Shown: positions 33,368 through 42,507, numbered from the stretch's first letter. The stretch is 64,000 bases of DNA from a bacterium YEK0313 (GCA_000751295.2 CCMO02000001.1:1-64000), one strand, 5' to 3'. Notes: generated by a model from the sequence alone, not told the origin. A program made the numbers and translations.

Positions 33368-34756
33368 TCAGACCAGCGCAATGGGCGGCCCATTCGTTCC
33401 GTTCAGCAGGGCGTCGATGAGGCGAGCAACCCGGCCGAGCGCGCCGAGGTCGGCCGGGCTGCCGAGCGACAGGCGCACGGCGTTCGGCGGGCGGTCGACG
33501 GTGGCGAAGGCATCGCTGGCGACCGCGGCGAGGCCATGCTGGCGCAGCGTCGCGGCAAAAGCCTCGCGATCGCGCCCGGCCGGCAATGGCAGCCAGGCAT
33601 GCGGCGCCTCGGGATCGGCGGCCAGGCCATGGCCGGCGAGCACGCCGGCCAGCACCGCATGGCGGGCCCTGTTCTCCGCGCGCATGGCCGCGACAATGTC
33701 CGCCAGCGATCCGTCGCCGATCCATTGCGAGGCAAGCGCCGCATTGAGCGGCGGCGCCATGACGCAGGCAGCGTGGATCTCCGCTCCAAGCCGCAGGCCC
33801 TCGCCCGTGCCCGGAACCGCGACATAGGCGACGCGCAAGGCCGGCGAGACGCTCTTGGCGAGTGATGCGATATGCCAGGTTCGATCCGGCGCGGTCCTGG
33901 CGATGGCCGGCAGAGGCTTGGCCGGCAGGTCGCCATAGGCGTCGTCCTCGATCACCCACAGGCCATGCCGGCTCGCCACCGCCGCGATCCGCGCACGGCG
34001 CGCGGCATCGAGCGTCACCGTCGTCGGATTGTCCATTGTCGGCATCACATAGACGGCTTTCGGCCGGTGCAGCCGGCAGAGCGCCTCGAGCCCGTCCGGA
34101 TCAACCCCGCCCGCCTCGCCTGGCAGGGGCAGCAGGCGCAGGCCGAAGCGCTCGGCCACCGCCTTCATGCCGGGAAAGGTCAATGCACCGGTGACGACCG
34201 CGTCGCCGGGAGCGAGCAGCAGTCGGCAGATGGCCGCCAGGGCATTCTGCGCGCCGGCGGCGACCACCACCCGATCCTCGGCGAGTTCGCCGAGCCGCGG
34301 CGCCAACCATTCGGCTCCGGCCAGCCGATCCGGCAAGGCGCCGCCGGCCTCCTGATACTGCAGGCGGGCCGCGGCTCCGGGGGTCTGAAGCAGCGTCCGG
34401 TAGCCCTCGGCGAACCGCTCCGCCAGATGAAGCGCCGCCGCGGTGGGCGGCAGGTTCATGCGCCAGTCGACCGCAGGCGGCACAGCGGATGCGAGCATGC
34501 CTCGCACGGCCGCGGGCGCACGCACAAAGCTGCCCCGGCGCCCGCTGGCCTCAATCAAGCCGCGGCGGCGCGCCTCATTGAAGGCGCGCGTCACTGTCGT
34601 CAGATCGACCCCGATCAGGCGGGCGAGCTCGCGCTGCGGCGGCAGGGCGTCGCCCGGCTTCAGGCGTCCGGAACGGATGGCATCGGCCAAGGCCGCCGCG
34701 ATGGCGAGATATTTCGGCCCGCTGCTGCGCCCGAGATCCGGCATCCATGTCGTCAT
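33368..34756 (-). CDS. MocR-type PLP-binding transcriptional regulator (GntR N-terminus, aminotransferase C-terminus)
   Basis: A 462-residue fusion. Residues 15-85 form a GntR winged helix (LADAIRSGRLKPGDALPPQR, ELARLIGVDLTTVTRAFNEA), and residues 120-455 a class I aminotransferase-like domain with the PLP Lys in IASLAKSVSPALRVAYV. MocR proteins bind PLP or its adduct and control vitamin B6, GABA or amino-acid genes. ATG at 34756 is downstream of a good minus-strand promoter (TTGAAA at 34827-34822, 16-base spacer, TAATAT at 34805-34800). It is divergent from the DUF983 and TDT genes, its likely targets. It could also be a true aminotransferase, but the HTH argues against that. Confidence 0.9.
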   Translation of the reverse strand: MTTWMPDLGRSSGPKYLAIAAALADAIRSGRLKPGDALPPQRELARLIGVDLTTVTRAFNEARRRGLIEASGRRGSFVRAPAAVRGMLASAVPPAVDWRMNLPPTAAALHLAERFAEGYRTLLQTPGAAARLQYQEAGGALPDRLAGAEWLAPRLGELAEDRVVVAAGAQNALAAICRLLLAPGDAVVTGALTFPGMKAVAERFGLRLLPLPGEAGGVDPDGLEALCRLHRPKAVYVMPTMDNPTTVTLDAARRARIAAVASRHGLWVIEDDAYGDLPAKPLPAIARTAPDRTWHIASLAKSVSPALRVAYVAVPGTGEGLRLGAEIHAACVMAPPLNAALASQWIGDGSLADIVAAMRAENRARHAVLAGVLAGHGLAADPEAPHAWLPLPAGRDREAFAATLRQHGLAAVASDAFATVDRPPNAVRLSLGSPADLGALGRVARLIDALLNGTNGPPIALV

Positions 34757-34788
34757 CGGCAGAATCCTGTCGTGCTTTGCCTTGACAC

Positions 34789-34855
34789 TGTATGCATACA
34801 TATTACATACGAACAGCACGGTTTCAATAGTTTGTATGGATCAATCTCCATACAA
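34789..34855. promoter_or_regulatory. Palindromic operators and promoter between the MocR gene and DUF983
   Basis: Two perfect palindromes share the GTAT core: TGTATGCATACA at 34789-34800 and TTGTATGGA-N6-TCCATACAA at 34832-34855. The first overlaps the predicted start of the MocR transcript, right against its -10 box TAATAT; the second lies just upstream of the -35 box TTGAAA. A further ACATAC lies at 34805-34810. This suits autoregulation plus control of the divergent gene at 34906. Confidence 0.7.
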
Positions 34856-34905
34856 AATACCATTACGACCGCCCCATTGCCCGCCGCGACCAGAAAGGTC
34901 CCGTC

Positions 34906-35295
34906 ATGTCAGAGCGTGTTTGGCCCGAACTTCCGCCGTTCCAGACCGGCATCCGCGGCCGCTGCCCGCGTTGCGGCGAAGGCCACCTGTTTCAGGGCTT
35001 CCTGAAGCTGCGGCCGCAATGCGAGGTTTGCGGTCTCGACTACAGCTTCGCCGACCCGGCCGACGGCCCGGCCTTTTTCGTCATGATGTTCGCCTGCGTG
35101 CCCGTCGTCATCCTGGCGCTCTGGCTGGAGGTCAAATACCAGGCGCCGCTGTGGGTTCACCTCGTGACCACCCTGCCCTTCGGCATCCTCACCTGCGTGC
35201 CGCCGCTACGGCCTCTCAAGGGCTGGCTCGTCGCCTCGCAATATTACTTCAAGGCCGAGGAAGGCCGCCTGGTGCGCAAGGACGAGCCGGCCTGA
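34906..35295 (+). CDS. DUF983 family membrane protein
   Basis: A 129-residue protein with two CxxC zinc-ribbon-like pairs at the N-terminus (GRCPRCGEGHLF and PQCEVCGLDYSFADPADGP) followed by two membrane spans (residues about 57-75 and 83-100). This is the DUF983 pattern, often found in alphaproteobacteria near respiratory genes such as cytochrome oxidase assembly, but the function is not established. It is followed by a TDT/SLAC1 channel gene 38 bases later and preceded by MocR-like operators. Confidence 0.9.
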   Translation: MSERVWPELPPFQTGIRGRCPRCGEGHLFQGFLKLRPQCEVCGLDYSFADPADGPAFFVMMFACVPVVILALWLEVKYQAPLWVHLVTTLPFGILTCVPPLRPLKGWLVASQYYFKAEEGRLVRKDEPA

Positions 35296-35333
35296 GCCGG
35301 CGCCGCCCGTCCGGATCGGCACGACAGGCCGTC

Positions 35334-36278
35334 ATGCGCCCGCTCATGTTCGCAATGGTGCTCGGCATCGGCGGGCTCGGCAATGGCTGGCGCGCGGCGG
35401 CACGGCTATGGGCGGTTCCCGCCGCGATCGGCGAGGCCTTCGCCGGCGCCGCGGTGCTGCTCTGGCTCGGCCTCGTTCTCGCCTATGCCAAACATTGGCT
35501 CGCCGATCCGCGCGCGGCCCTGGCCGACATGGAGCATCCCGCGCAAGGCATGCTGGCCTCGCTGCTGCCGGTCGCCACCCTGATCGCCAGCCTTGCGCTC
35601 CGGCCCCATCTGCCGATGACGGCCTGGATCATGGCGCTCGCGGGCCTTGCCGGCGTCGTCGCCTTCGCGGCCTGGGCGATCGGCGGCCTCTGGCAGGACG
35701 GCCGCACAGCGGCGGACACCACCCCGGTCTTTTACATGCCGACGGTCGGCGGCGGTCTCGTCGCAGCGTTGGCGGCCGGCTCCTTCGGTGCCGTCGATAC
35801 CGGCTGGCTGTTTTTCGGGCTCGGCCTGTTTTCCTTCCTCGCCATGGAGTCGGTCGTCATTGCGCGAATGATCCAGGCGCCGTTGCCGGTCGACCGGCGC
35901 GCGACGCTCGGCGTTCACATGGCGCCGCCGGCTGTCGCGAGCGTCGCGCTGATGGCGCTGACCGACGATGCCGGGCTCCTGCCATTCGCGCTGATGCTGT
36001 TCGGCTACGGCTGCTTCCAGGCGCTGGTTCTCCTGAGGCTCGCACCTTGGCTGCGCCAGCAGGCCTTCGGCCCGACCGCCTGGGCCTATACGTTCGGGAT
36101 CTCCGCTCTTCCGCTCGCAGCCATCCGGCTGGTCGAGCGCGGCGCCGGTGCGCCGGTCACCCTGCTCGCCCCGGCCCTGTTCGTCGCAGCTAACCTGATC
36201 ATCGGATGGATCGCGCTGCGCACGCTCTGGTCGCTCGTCGCCGACCAGGTTCCCGTCGCCGGCCGCGGCGGCGGCTGA
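35334..36278 (+). CDS. SLAC1/TDT (TehA-like) anion channel family protein
   Basis: A 314-residue inner-membrane protein with about ten spans. The opening LMFAMVLGIGGLGNGWRAA matches the first helix of the tellurite-resistance/dicarboxylate (TDT) and SLAC1 family, and a conserved Phe/Gly-rich pore pattern recurs in the later helices (FYMPTVGGGLVAALAAGSFG). Members pass anions or export tellurite, malate or sulphite. ATG at 35334 is close behind the DUF983 stop, so the two are probably co-transcribed. Confidence 0.85.
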   Translation: MRPLMFAMVLGIGGLGNGWRAAARLWAVPAAIGEAFAGAAVLLWLGLVLAYAKHWLADPRAALADMEHPAQGMLASLLPVATLIASLALRPHLPMTAWIMALAGLAGVVAFAAWAIGGLWQDGRTAADTTPVFYMPTVGGGLVAALAAGSFGAVDTGWLFFGLGLFSFLAMESVVIARMIQAPLPVDRRATLGVHMAPPAVASVALMALTDDAGLLPFALMLFGYGCFQALVLLRLAPWLRQQAFGPTAWAYTFGISALPLAAIRLVERGAGAPVTLLAPALFVAANLIIGWIALRTLWSLVADQVPVAGRGGG

Positions 36279-36463
36279 GATCGATATCCTTCACACTTTC
36301 GTGACGCCACCAGGGCTGCGCCGCTCTTTGCACCGGGGCTGCCGAGGCCATCCGCATTCTCGCCACGAGGCCGGCTATCCTGTTGGCGCGAAAGGCAATC
36401 GCCGCCGGGACGCACCCATGCACATGGTGGCGCTCCGGCGGCGCGTCAGGTAAAGTCCAAGCC

Positions 36464-37554
36464 ATGCAGTCCGGTATGCGTTTTCTCCTGCTTGCGAGCG
36501 TCGGCGCGGTCATGAACGCGGCTGCCGCCGCCGTTCCCGCACAGGCGCAGCTCGACCTCACGCCACCGGCGGCCCGGCAGAGCCCCGCTCCGCAGCGGGC
36601 GCAGCGCGCCGCGCCGCGCGCCCCGCGCAGCGCGCCACTGCCGGTCGAGCGGCCCGGCGACATTCCCGGCGACGAGACCGCGCAGCACCCGGCGGATGCG
36701 GCGCCGGCAGAGGGAGCCGGCGGGACGACGGCCCGCCTACCGGCACCGGCCCGGCGGCAAGCCGCCTGGACGAGGCTTTCGCCGCTGCCGCCAATGCCCG
36801 TCCGACCCCGCCCGCGGTCGAGGAAAGCGCTCCGACGGTCGCCCATGCGCCCATGCCGGCGGCCAGACCGGCCGACGTGCCGGCTGCGCCGGCAGCCCCT
36901 GCCGCGGAAGCGGAAGCCCCGGCGCAGCCGCCCACGCCGCATATTCCGCCGCCCTTCGCCGAGGCACCGACCCGGCGCGTCGAAGGCCGGCCCTTCCCAG
37001 AGCAGCGCTATCCGACCGGCCGCGAGGCGCATCTTGCGACGGTGCGCAAATATGCCGAGGCGAGCAAGGTGCCGATCGACCTTGCCGACGCGGTCGCGAT
37101 GATCGAGAGCGCCTATGATCCGCAAGCGGTCGGCGCATCCGATGAGATCGGCCTCATGCAGGTGCGCGCCACCATCGCGCGCGAAGCCGGCTTCACCGGA
37201 ACGCCGCAGGAGCTGTTCGAGCCGGACACCAATATCCGCGTCGGCGTGACCTATCTCGCCGGCGCCTGGGAGCGCTCGGGCGGCAATGTCTGCCAGGCCC
37301 TCATGAAGTACCGCGTGGGTTGGGAGGAGGCGCGCATCAGCCCGCTTTCGGCCGAATATTGCCGGCGCGCGCTGCTCTACCTCAACGCCATCGGCTCGCC
37401 GCTCGCCCGCGGCCTGTCGGCGCCGCCGGCACTCAACGCCGTACCTGGCTCCGGCGTCGGCCGTGGCCTGTTCAACTGGGACGACCACGACACCCGCCTG
37501 AGACAGATCGAGCAGCGCTTCGGCGGCGAGAATTTCGGCATCATAGCTCGGTAG
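36464..37554 (+). CDS. Lytic transglycosylase (SLT) with apparent frameshift
   Basis: The signal peptide and the catalytic domain lie in different frames. ATG at 36464 opens a clear signal peptide (MRFLLLASVGAVMNAAAAA, cleavage after AQA) and a Pro/Ala-rich linker. From about 36720-36760 the sensible coding continues one frame back (AASRLDEAFAAAANARPTPP) into a lysozyme-like domain: AVAMIESAYDPQAVGASDEI, GLMQVRATIA, and NIRVGVTYLAGAWE. Glu in MIES is the general acid that cleaves the MurNAc-GlcNAc bond in the periplasm. One missing base in the linker explains it. A start at ATG 36853 would give a 233-residue product without a signal peptide. It is either a broken gene or a sequence error. Confidence 0.8.
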
Positions 37555-37718
37555 CGGCAAAGCGCGTAGACGCCCGGCAAGGAAGGCCTCTAGTCTTCGC
37601 GGTTGGGAGTACGGGAGGCCGATGCGACGGCCGCCAGGTTCGCCCGTCATGTCCGCCGCATAGTCCGGGAGCGTGCCGAAGCCAGGCGCGTCCGGCATGT
37701 TCTTGCCAGGAGCCTTGC

Positions 37719-38849
37719 ATGCCCGTCACCACCGATGTCGAAGCCGTCGTCGCCGATATCATCCGCTGGGCCGCGATCGAAAGCCCCACCTACGATGCCG
37801 GGGCGGTCAACCGGATGCTCGACGAGGGCGCGGCGGACCTCAAGGCGATGGGCTTCCGCATCGAACGCCAGGCCGGCACGATGGGCTTCGGCGACGTGGT
37901 CATCGGCCGGCTCGATGGCCAGGAGCCCGGGCCGGGCCTGCTGATCCTCGCCCATGTCGATACGGTCCACGCGGTCGGCACGCTGGCCGGTCCCCTGCCC
38001 ATCCGCCGCGATGGCGACAAGCTCTACGGCCCGGGCGTGACCGACATGAAGGGCGGCACGGTGCTGGCCCTGCACGTGCTCGGCAAGCTGATCGCCGCCA
38101 AGGGTGGCAAGCTGAAGCGCTCCGTGACGGTGGTGCTGATCCCGGACGAGGAGGTCGGCAGCCCGTCCTCGCGCGCCGCGATCGAGGCCGAGGCCCGCAA
38201 GGCCGCCCATGTGCTGGTGCCGGAGCCGGGCCGCGACCACGTCTGCGTGTCCGGCCGGCACGCGGTGCTGCGCTACAACATCCACGTCCATGGCAAGCCC
38301 TCGCATGCCGGCGCCGCCATCGGTCGCGGTGTCAGCGCCATCAGGGCCATGGCGCGGATCATCGAGACCGTCGAAGACTGGTCCGACTACGAGCGCGGCC
38401 AGACTTTCGCCGTCGGCCGGGTGAATGCCGGCACCTGGGTCAATGTCGTGCCAGTGATCTGCTCGGCCGAGGTGCTCTGCGTCGCGGCGACGCCGGACGA
38501 CGTCAACGACATCGACGTCCGCCTGCGGACATTGCGCGCGCCCTTCCCCGGCACCAGCGTCACCATCGAGGCGGGCCCCGTGCGGCCGCTCTTCGTTGCC
38601 AATGCCGGCACAATGGCCATGTATGCCAAGGCCAAGGCCATTGCCGAGCGCCACGGCTTCCCGCTCGACCATATGCAGTCGGGCGGCGGCTCGGACGGCA
38701 ATTTCACCGGCGCTCTCGGCATTCCGACCCTGGACGGCCTCGGCGTATGGGGCGGCGGCATCCACACCAAGGAAGAGTTCTGCGACATCCGCTCGATCAC
38801 GCCGCGCGGCACGATCCTCGCCGGCCTGATCGAAGAATTCGCCTGCTGA
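37719..38849 (+). CDS. M20-family metallopeptidase
   Basis: A 376-residue zinc hydrolase of the carboxypeptidase G2/ArgE group. Metal and catalytic motifs are in place: AHVDTVHAVGTL (His and Asp), DMKGGTVLALHVL (bridging Asp), PDEEVGSPSS (catalytic Glu pair), and a late GIHTKEEF (His). A lid domain near residues 185-300 starts at SGRHAVLRYNIHVHGKPSHA. It removes C-terminal glutamate-like groups or deacylates amino acids in the cytoplasm. ATG at 37719 follows CAGGAG. The AhpD-like gene follows 56 bases later, so the two may be co-expressed. Confidence 0.9.
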   Translation: MPVTTDVEAVVADIIRWAAIESPTYDAGAVNRMLDEGAADLKAMGFRIERQAGTMGFGDVVIGRLDGQEPGPGLLILAHVDTVHAVGTLAGPLPIRRDGDKLYGPGVTDMKGGTVLALHVLGKLIAAKGGKLKRSVTVVLIPDEEVGSPSSRAAIEAEARKAAHVLVPEPGRDHVCVSGRHAVLRYNIHVHGKPSHAGAAIGRGVSAIRAMARIIETVEDWSDYERGQTFAVGRVNAGTWVNVVPVICSAEVLCVAATPDDVNDIDVRLRTLRAPFPGTSVTIEAGPVRPLFVANAGTMAMYAKAKAIAERHGFPLDHMQSGGGSDGNFTGALGIPTLDGLGVWGGGIHTKEEFCDIRSITPRGTILAGLIEEFAC

Positions 38850-38905
38850 GCGCATGGCGCGCATGGCCATGGGCCCTGGCCCATGGCCCGGAAACCGGAG
38901 GCCCG

Positions 38906-39337
38906 ATGTCGACCGTGCCCCTTCTCGATGACGATCAGCTCTCGCCGGAAGCAGCCGCCGTGTTCGCCGACATCCGGGCCGTGCGCGGCACGGACATGGT
39001 CAACAATTTCTGGCGCGCCCTCGCCCACGATCCGGTCACGCTGAAGCGCACCTGGGAGAGCCTGAAACAGGTGATGGCGCCGGGCGCGCTCGATCCCCTG
39101 ACCAAGGAAATGCTCTATGTGGCGGTCTCGGTCGCCAATTCCTGCGAATATTGCATCCGCTCGCACCGGGCCGCGGCGCGCGCCAAGGGCATGACCGACG
39201 CCCAGTTCATGGAGCTCCTGGCGGTGGTCGGAATGGCGAGCGAAACCAATCGCCTGGCGACCGGCCTGCAGGTGCCGGTCGATGCCGCCTTCGGGCCTGA
39301 AGCCGCCGCTCGGCGCGGCCAGCCTGGAGCGTCATGA
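38906..39337 (+). CDS. Carboxymuconolactone decarboxylase (AhpD-like) family protein
   Basis: A 143-residue alpha-helical protein with the AhpD-type redox motif CEYCIRSHRAAARAKGM (Cys-x-x-Cys with a His five residues on), preceded by KEMLYVAVSVANS. Members act as peroxidase partners or disulphide reductases; the decarboxylase branch lacks the two cysteines. GGAGG precedes the ATG at 38906. It is convergent with the ABC operon, which itself encodes a second protein of this fold. Confidence 0.88.
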   Translation: MSTVPLLDDDQLSPEAAAVFADIRAVRGTDMVNNFWRALAHDPVTLKRTWESLKQVMAPGALDPLTKEMLYVAVSVANSCEYCIRSHRAAARAKGMTDAQFMELLAVVGMASETNRLATGLQVPVDAAFGPEAAARRGQPGAS

Positions 39338-39396
39338 CAGGACGAACAGGATGCTCGCGCGCTGACGCCGCCGGAAGGGGCGGCTTGCCCTCGCCG

Positions 39397-40101
39397 TCAG
39401 GCGCCCAGGAAGGCCGAGCGGATGGCATCGTCGCCGATGAGTTTCTCCGAGGCGTCCTCGCGCACCGTCACGCCCTTCTCGAGCACATATGCGCGACTGG
39501 AAATGCGCAGCGCCTGACGGGCGTTCTGCTCGACCAGCAGGATGCTGGTGCCCCGCGCATTGACGGACCGGATCAGGTCGAAGAGCTCGCGCACCAGCTT
39601 CGGCGCGAGGCCGAGCGAGGGCTCGTCGAGGATCAGCAGCTTCGGCCGGCTCATCAGGGCCCGGGCGATGGCGAGCATCTGCTGTTCGCCGCCGCTCATC
39701 AGCCCGGCGACCTGGCCGCGCCGCTCGGCAAGCCGCGGGAAGATCGCGAACATCTCCTCCATGGCAGCGTCCCGCGCGGTCCGGTCGCGCTGGGTATAAC
39801 CGCCCATCAGGAGGTTCTCGCGCACCGTCATCTGCGGCATGACGAGCCGGCCCTCTGGGCAGAGAGCGACACCGCGTGGCACCATGTCGTGACACGCGGC
39901 GGTGGTCACGTCCTGTCCGTCGAAGACGATGCGGCCGCGCTGGGGTCGCAGCGCTCCCGCGATCATCCGGACCGTCGTCGACTTGCCGGCGCCGTTGGCA
40001 CCGAGCAGCGCGACGATCTCGCCCGCCGTCACGCGCAGTGTCACATCGCGCACCGCGATGGCGCCCGCATAGGAATAGCCGAGCCCGCTGACCTCCAGCA
40101 T
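39397..40101 (-). CDS. livF: Branched-chain amino acid-type ABC transporter ATPase LivF
   Basis: A 234-residue ATPase, last gene of the operon. Walker A is GANGAGKST (about residue 35), the signature motif MSGGEQQMLAIARAL, Walker B KLLILDEPSLGL, and the H-loop region is replaced by the usual LivF form LVEQNARQALR. With LivG it powers the LivHM permease. ATG at 40101 gives the canonical start MLEVSGLGYSY. It begins 5 bases after the stop of the embedded AhpD-fold gene. Confidence 0.95.
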   Translation of the reverse strand: MLEVSGLGYSYAGAIAVRDVTLRVTAGEIVALLGANGAGKSTTVRMIAGALRPQRGRIVFDGQDVTTAACHDMVPRGVALCPEGRLVMPQMTVRENLLMGGYTQRDRTARDAAMEEMFAIFPRLAERRGQVAGLMSGGEQQMLAIARALMSRPKLLILDEPSLGLAPKLVRELFDLIRSVNARGTSILLVEQNARQALRISSRAYVLEKGVTVREDASEKLIGDDAIRSAFLGA

Positions 40102-40106
40102 GGCCC

Positions 40107-40787
40107 TCAGTCCAGGTGCCAGGGCGGGGGGCAGAGACCCGCGCGCGCCGCCTCGTCCCAGACGTTGCAGGCGTCGACCAGCACGGGCCCGCCGCAAGGC
40201 AGAATGACGTAGGAGACGCCCTCGGCGACCTTGGCCGCGGTCGCCCCCATGGCAAAGGCGCGCTTCAGATGGAACCGCATGCCGGCATGCGACCTGCGGG
40301 CGGCATGGGCCGTGACGAGGGCAATCTCCGTGATCACCGCCGGCAGATCGCCACGCGCAGCCTCCACCATCTTCGCATAGCGCGCCTCGATCTCGGCCTC
40401 GGCCACCCAGCGTGACCAACTCGTGGAGAAGTCCATGACCGGAAAGGCCTCGGCAACGCCGGCTATGGCCATGCAGTCGTGGATCTGCGCGGTCGTGAGA
40501 CCGGACTCCTCTGCGCGCGGCATGTGGATGTCGCCATAGGCCTCCCGCGCCGCGGCAAGCAGGACAAGCCACACCACCTCGCGCTCGAAATAGGTGAAGG
40601 ACCGCTCGATCAGCGTCAGTTCCCTGTAGTAGGCGTCATAGGCCTCCATGAGGTCCGGGTCGTGCGCGCACAGCATGCGGTGGTAGGGCAGCAGATAGCC
40701 GCGCGTCGCCTCGGCCTTCTGGAGCGCAGCGGCACCGCGTGCCTTGCGGGCCTCGGCCGACAGTTCCTGCTTCTTGATGAACGTCAT
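40107..40787 (-). CDS. AhpD-fold (carboxymuconolactone decarboxylase) protein inside the ABC operon
   Basis: A 226-residue all-helical protein with two AhpD-like halves (about residues 25-110 and 120-215): FTYFEREVVWLVLLAAAREA and VITEIALVTAHAARRSHAGM with a following FHLKRAFAMGATAAKVAEGV. The redox cysteine pair is absent; the second half keeps only a His (RRSHAGMRFH). Its ATG overlaps the stop of livG (ATGA) and it ends 5 bases before livF, so it is firmly part of the transporter operon. It may process the imported compound or be a non-redox decarboxylase-type enzyme. Function unknown. Confidence 0.82.
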   Translation of the reverse strand: MTFIKKQELSAEARKARGAAALQKAEATRGYLLPYHRMLCAHDPDLMEAYDAYYRELTLIERSFTYFEREVVWLVLLAAAREAYGDIHMPRAEESGLTTAQIHDCMAIAGVAEAFPVMDFSTSWSRWVAEAEIEARYAKMVEAARGDLPAVITEIALVTAHAARRSHAGMRFHLKRAFAMGATAAKVAEGVSYVILPCGGPVLVDACNVWDEAARAGLCPPPWHLD

Positions 40788-41521
40788 TCTTCTGTTCCCA
40801 GATAGGCTGCGATGACGCGCTGATCCTGCGTCACCTCCGCCGGTGTTCCCTGCGCGATCAGCACCCCTGCCTCCAGCACCATGACCTGGTCGGAGACTGT
40901 CATCACCGCGCTCATGTCGTGTTCGACGAGCAGGACCGTCGCGCCGGCCGCGCGGATCCGGCGCAGGATGTCCACCATCTCCGCCGTCTCCGTGGGGTTG
41001 AGGCCGGCGCAGGGCTCGTCGGCGAGCAGCAGGGACGGCCGCGCCGCGAGCGCGCGGGCAACCTCGAGCCGCCGAAGCTGGCCTACCGTCAGTTCCCGCG
41101 CCTCCCGCTCGTGCAATGGGACGAGGCCGGCAAGGCGGAGGGCATTGTCGGTCTCCGCCTCGACATCACGCCGGCCGGACCGGCCGAACAGCGCGCCGAT
41201 GCGCACGTTCTCGCGGACGCTCATCCCGGGAAACGGCTTGGCAATCTGGAACGCCCGGGCGATGCCGAGTTGAGCGATCGCCTCGGGCGCCTGGCCGGTA
41301 ATGTCCCGGCCGTCGAACCGCACCGTGCCGGCATCGGGTGGGAAGTAGCCCGTCAGCAGGTTGAAGAAGGTCGACTTGCCGGCACCGTTCGGGCCGATGA
41401 GGCTGCATATCGACCCCTGCGGTACCACGAGGCTGACATTCTGGATCGCCTTCAGGCCGCGGAATGACTTGGAGAGGCCGGAGACGTCGAGAATGGGGGC
41501 CATCGGAACCGCTGCGCTCAT
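40784..41521 (-). CDS. livG: Branched-chain amino acid-type ABC transporter ATPase LivG
   Basis: A 245-residue ATPase. Walker A GPNGAGKSTFFNLL, signature LTVGQLRRLEVARAL (a relaxed form of the LSGGQ motif), Walker B LLLADEPCAGLNPTET and the switch His in VLLVEHDMSAVM are visible. ATG at 41521 overlaps the livM stop (ATGA). It pairs with LivF to drive uptake. The signature Val-Gly-Gln in place of Ser-Gly-Gly-Gln is less common but occurs in the family. Confidence 0.94.
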   Translation of the reverse strand: MSAAVPMAPILDVSGLSKSFRGLKAIQNVSLVVPQGSICSLIGPNGAGKSTFFNLLTGYFPPDAGTVRFDGRDITGQAPEAIAQLGIARAFQIAKPFPGMSVRENVRIGALFGRSGRRDVEAETDNALRLAGLVPLHEREARELTVGQLRRLEVARALAARPSLLLADEPCAGLNPTETAEMVDILRRIRAAGATVLLVEHDMSAVMTVSDQVMVLEAGVLIAQGTPAEVTQDQRVIAAYLGTEE

Positions 41522-42507
41522 GGCGTCTGCTCCTCGCGCCGGCGACGCAGCCGGAGCCGCCACGCATCGTAGAGGCCGAGCAGGCCGTTCGGTGCAGCGA
41601 GCACCAGGATCGCCAGCAAGAGGCCGGTGACGAACATGTGGATATCGAGAAGATCGCCCAGCAGGACCTGTGTCACATAGGTCATCAGGCCGGCGCCGAG
41701 GATCGGGCCGATGATCGAACCCATGCCGCCGAGCAGCGAATAGACGATGACGTTGAGATTGAACTCGTTGCGATAGACCGAATTGCCGGTGATGTAGCCG
41801 AGGTTCTGGGCGTAGATGACGCCCATCACCGCCGTCAGCATGGCCGAGATGACGAAGGCCTGGATCTTGTAGCGGGTGGTCGGCACGCCGAGCATGCGGG
41901 CCGTGTCCTCGTCCTCCCGGATGGCGATGAGGCCGTAGCCGATCCTGGTGTAGCGGACGATGATCGCAATGACCGTGATGGCGACCGCGCAGAAGAGCAG
42001 TGCCCAGTAGTAGAAGCGCTCGGGCGCCATGTTGCGCGGGACGATGTCGACGAGATTGAGCCCGATGGCGCCGCGGAGCGCGTCGATATTGCTGACCAGC
42101 TCATAGCAGACCTGGCTGACGCCCAGCATCGCGATGGCGAAATAGATGCCGCGCAGACGCAGGATGGGCCAGGCGATCGCCAGCGCCATCGCCCCGTTGA
42201 CGACGATGGCGACGAGCAGGCCGGCGGTAAAGGCGAGAAGGGGCGGCGAGCCCGCCATTGCAACCTGCGTCAGCGCCGCGGCGAAGGCCCCGGTGCCGAC
42301 GAAGGCGGCATTGCCGAAGCTCCAGTAACCGGAGAAGCCGCCAAGGATGGTCCAGGCGACGGCAAGCCCCGCAGCCAGGATGAAGAGCTGGCCGACCCGG
42401 ATGCTGTAGGGCGCCATGAAGAACGGCAGCAGCGCCAGCAGCAGCGCGCCGCATGCCGTCAGCGCGATCGCGGTCCAGGCCGCGCGGGCGGCGACGAAGC
42501 GGATCAT
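41518..42507 (-). CDS. livM: Branched-chain amino acid-type ABC permease LivM
   Basis: A 329-residue inner-membrane permease with about nine to ten spans. The conserved pattern GFSGYWSFGNAAFVGTGAFA and the cytoplasmic coupling segment IREDEDTARMLGVPTTRYKI identify LivM. ATG at 42507 overlaps the livH stop. A charged Arg-rich tail (RLRLRRRREEQ) ends the protein. With LivH it forms the translocation pore. Confidence 0.95.
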   Translation of the reverse strand: MIRFVAARAAWTAIALTACGALLLALLPFFMAPYSIRVGQLFILAAGLAVAWTILGGFSGYWSFGNAAFVGTGAFAAALTQVAMAGSPPLLAFTAGLLVAIVVNGAMALAIAWPILRLRGIYFAIAMLGVSQVCYELVSNIDALRGAIGLNLVDIVPRNMAPERFYYWALLFCAVAITVIAIIVRYTRIGYGLIAIREDEDTARMLGVPTTRYKIQAFVISAMLTAVMGVIYAQNLGYITGNSVYRNEFNLNVIVYSLLGGMGSIIGPILGAGLMTYVTQVLLGDLLDIHMFVTGLLLAILVLAAPNGLLGLYDAWRLRLRRRREEQTP

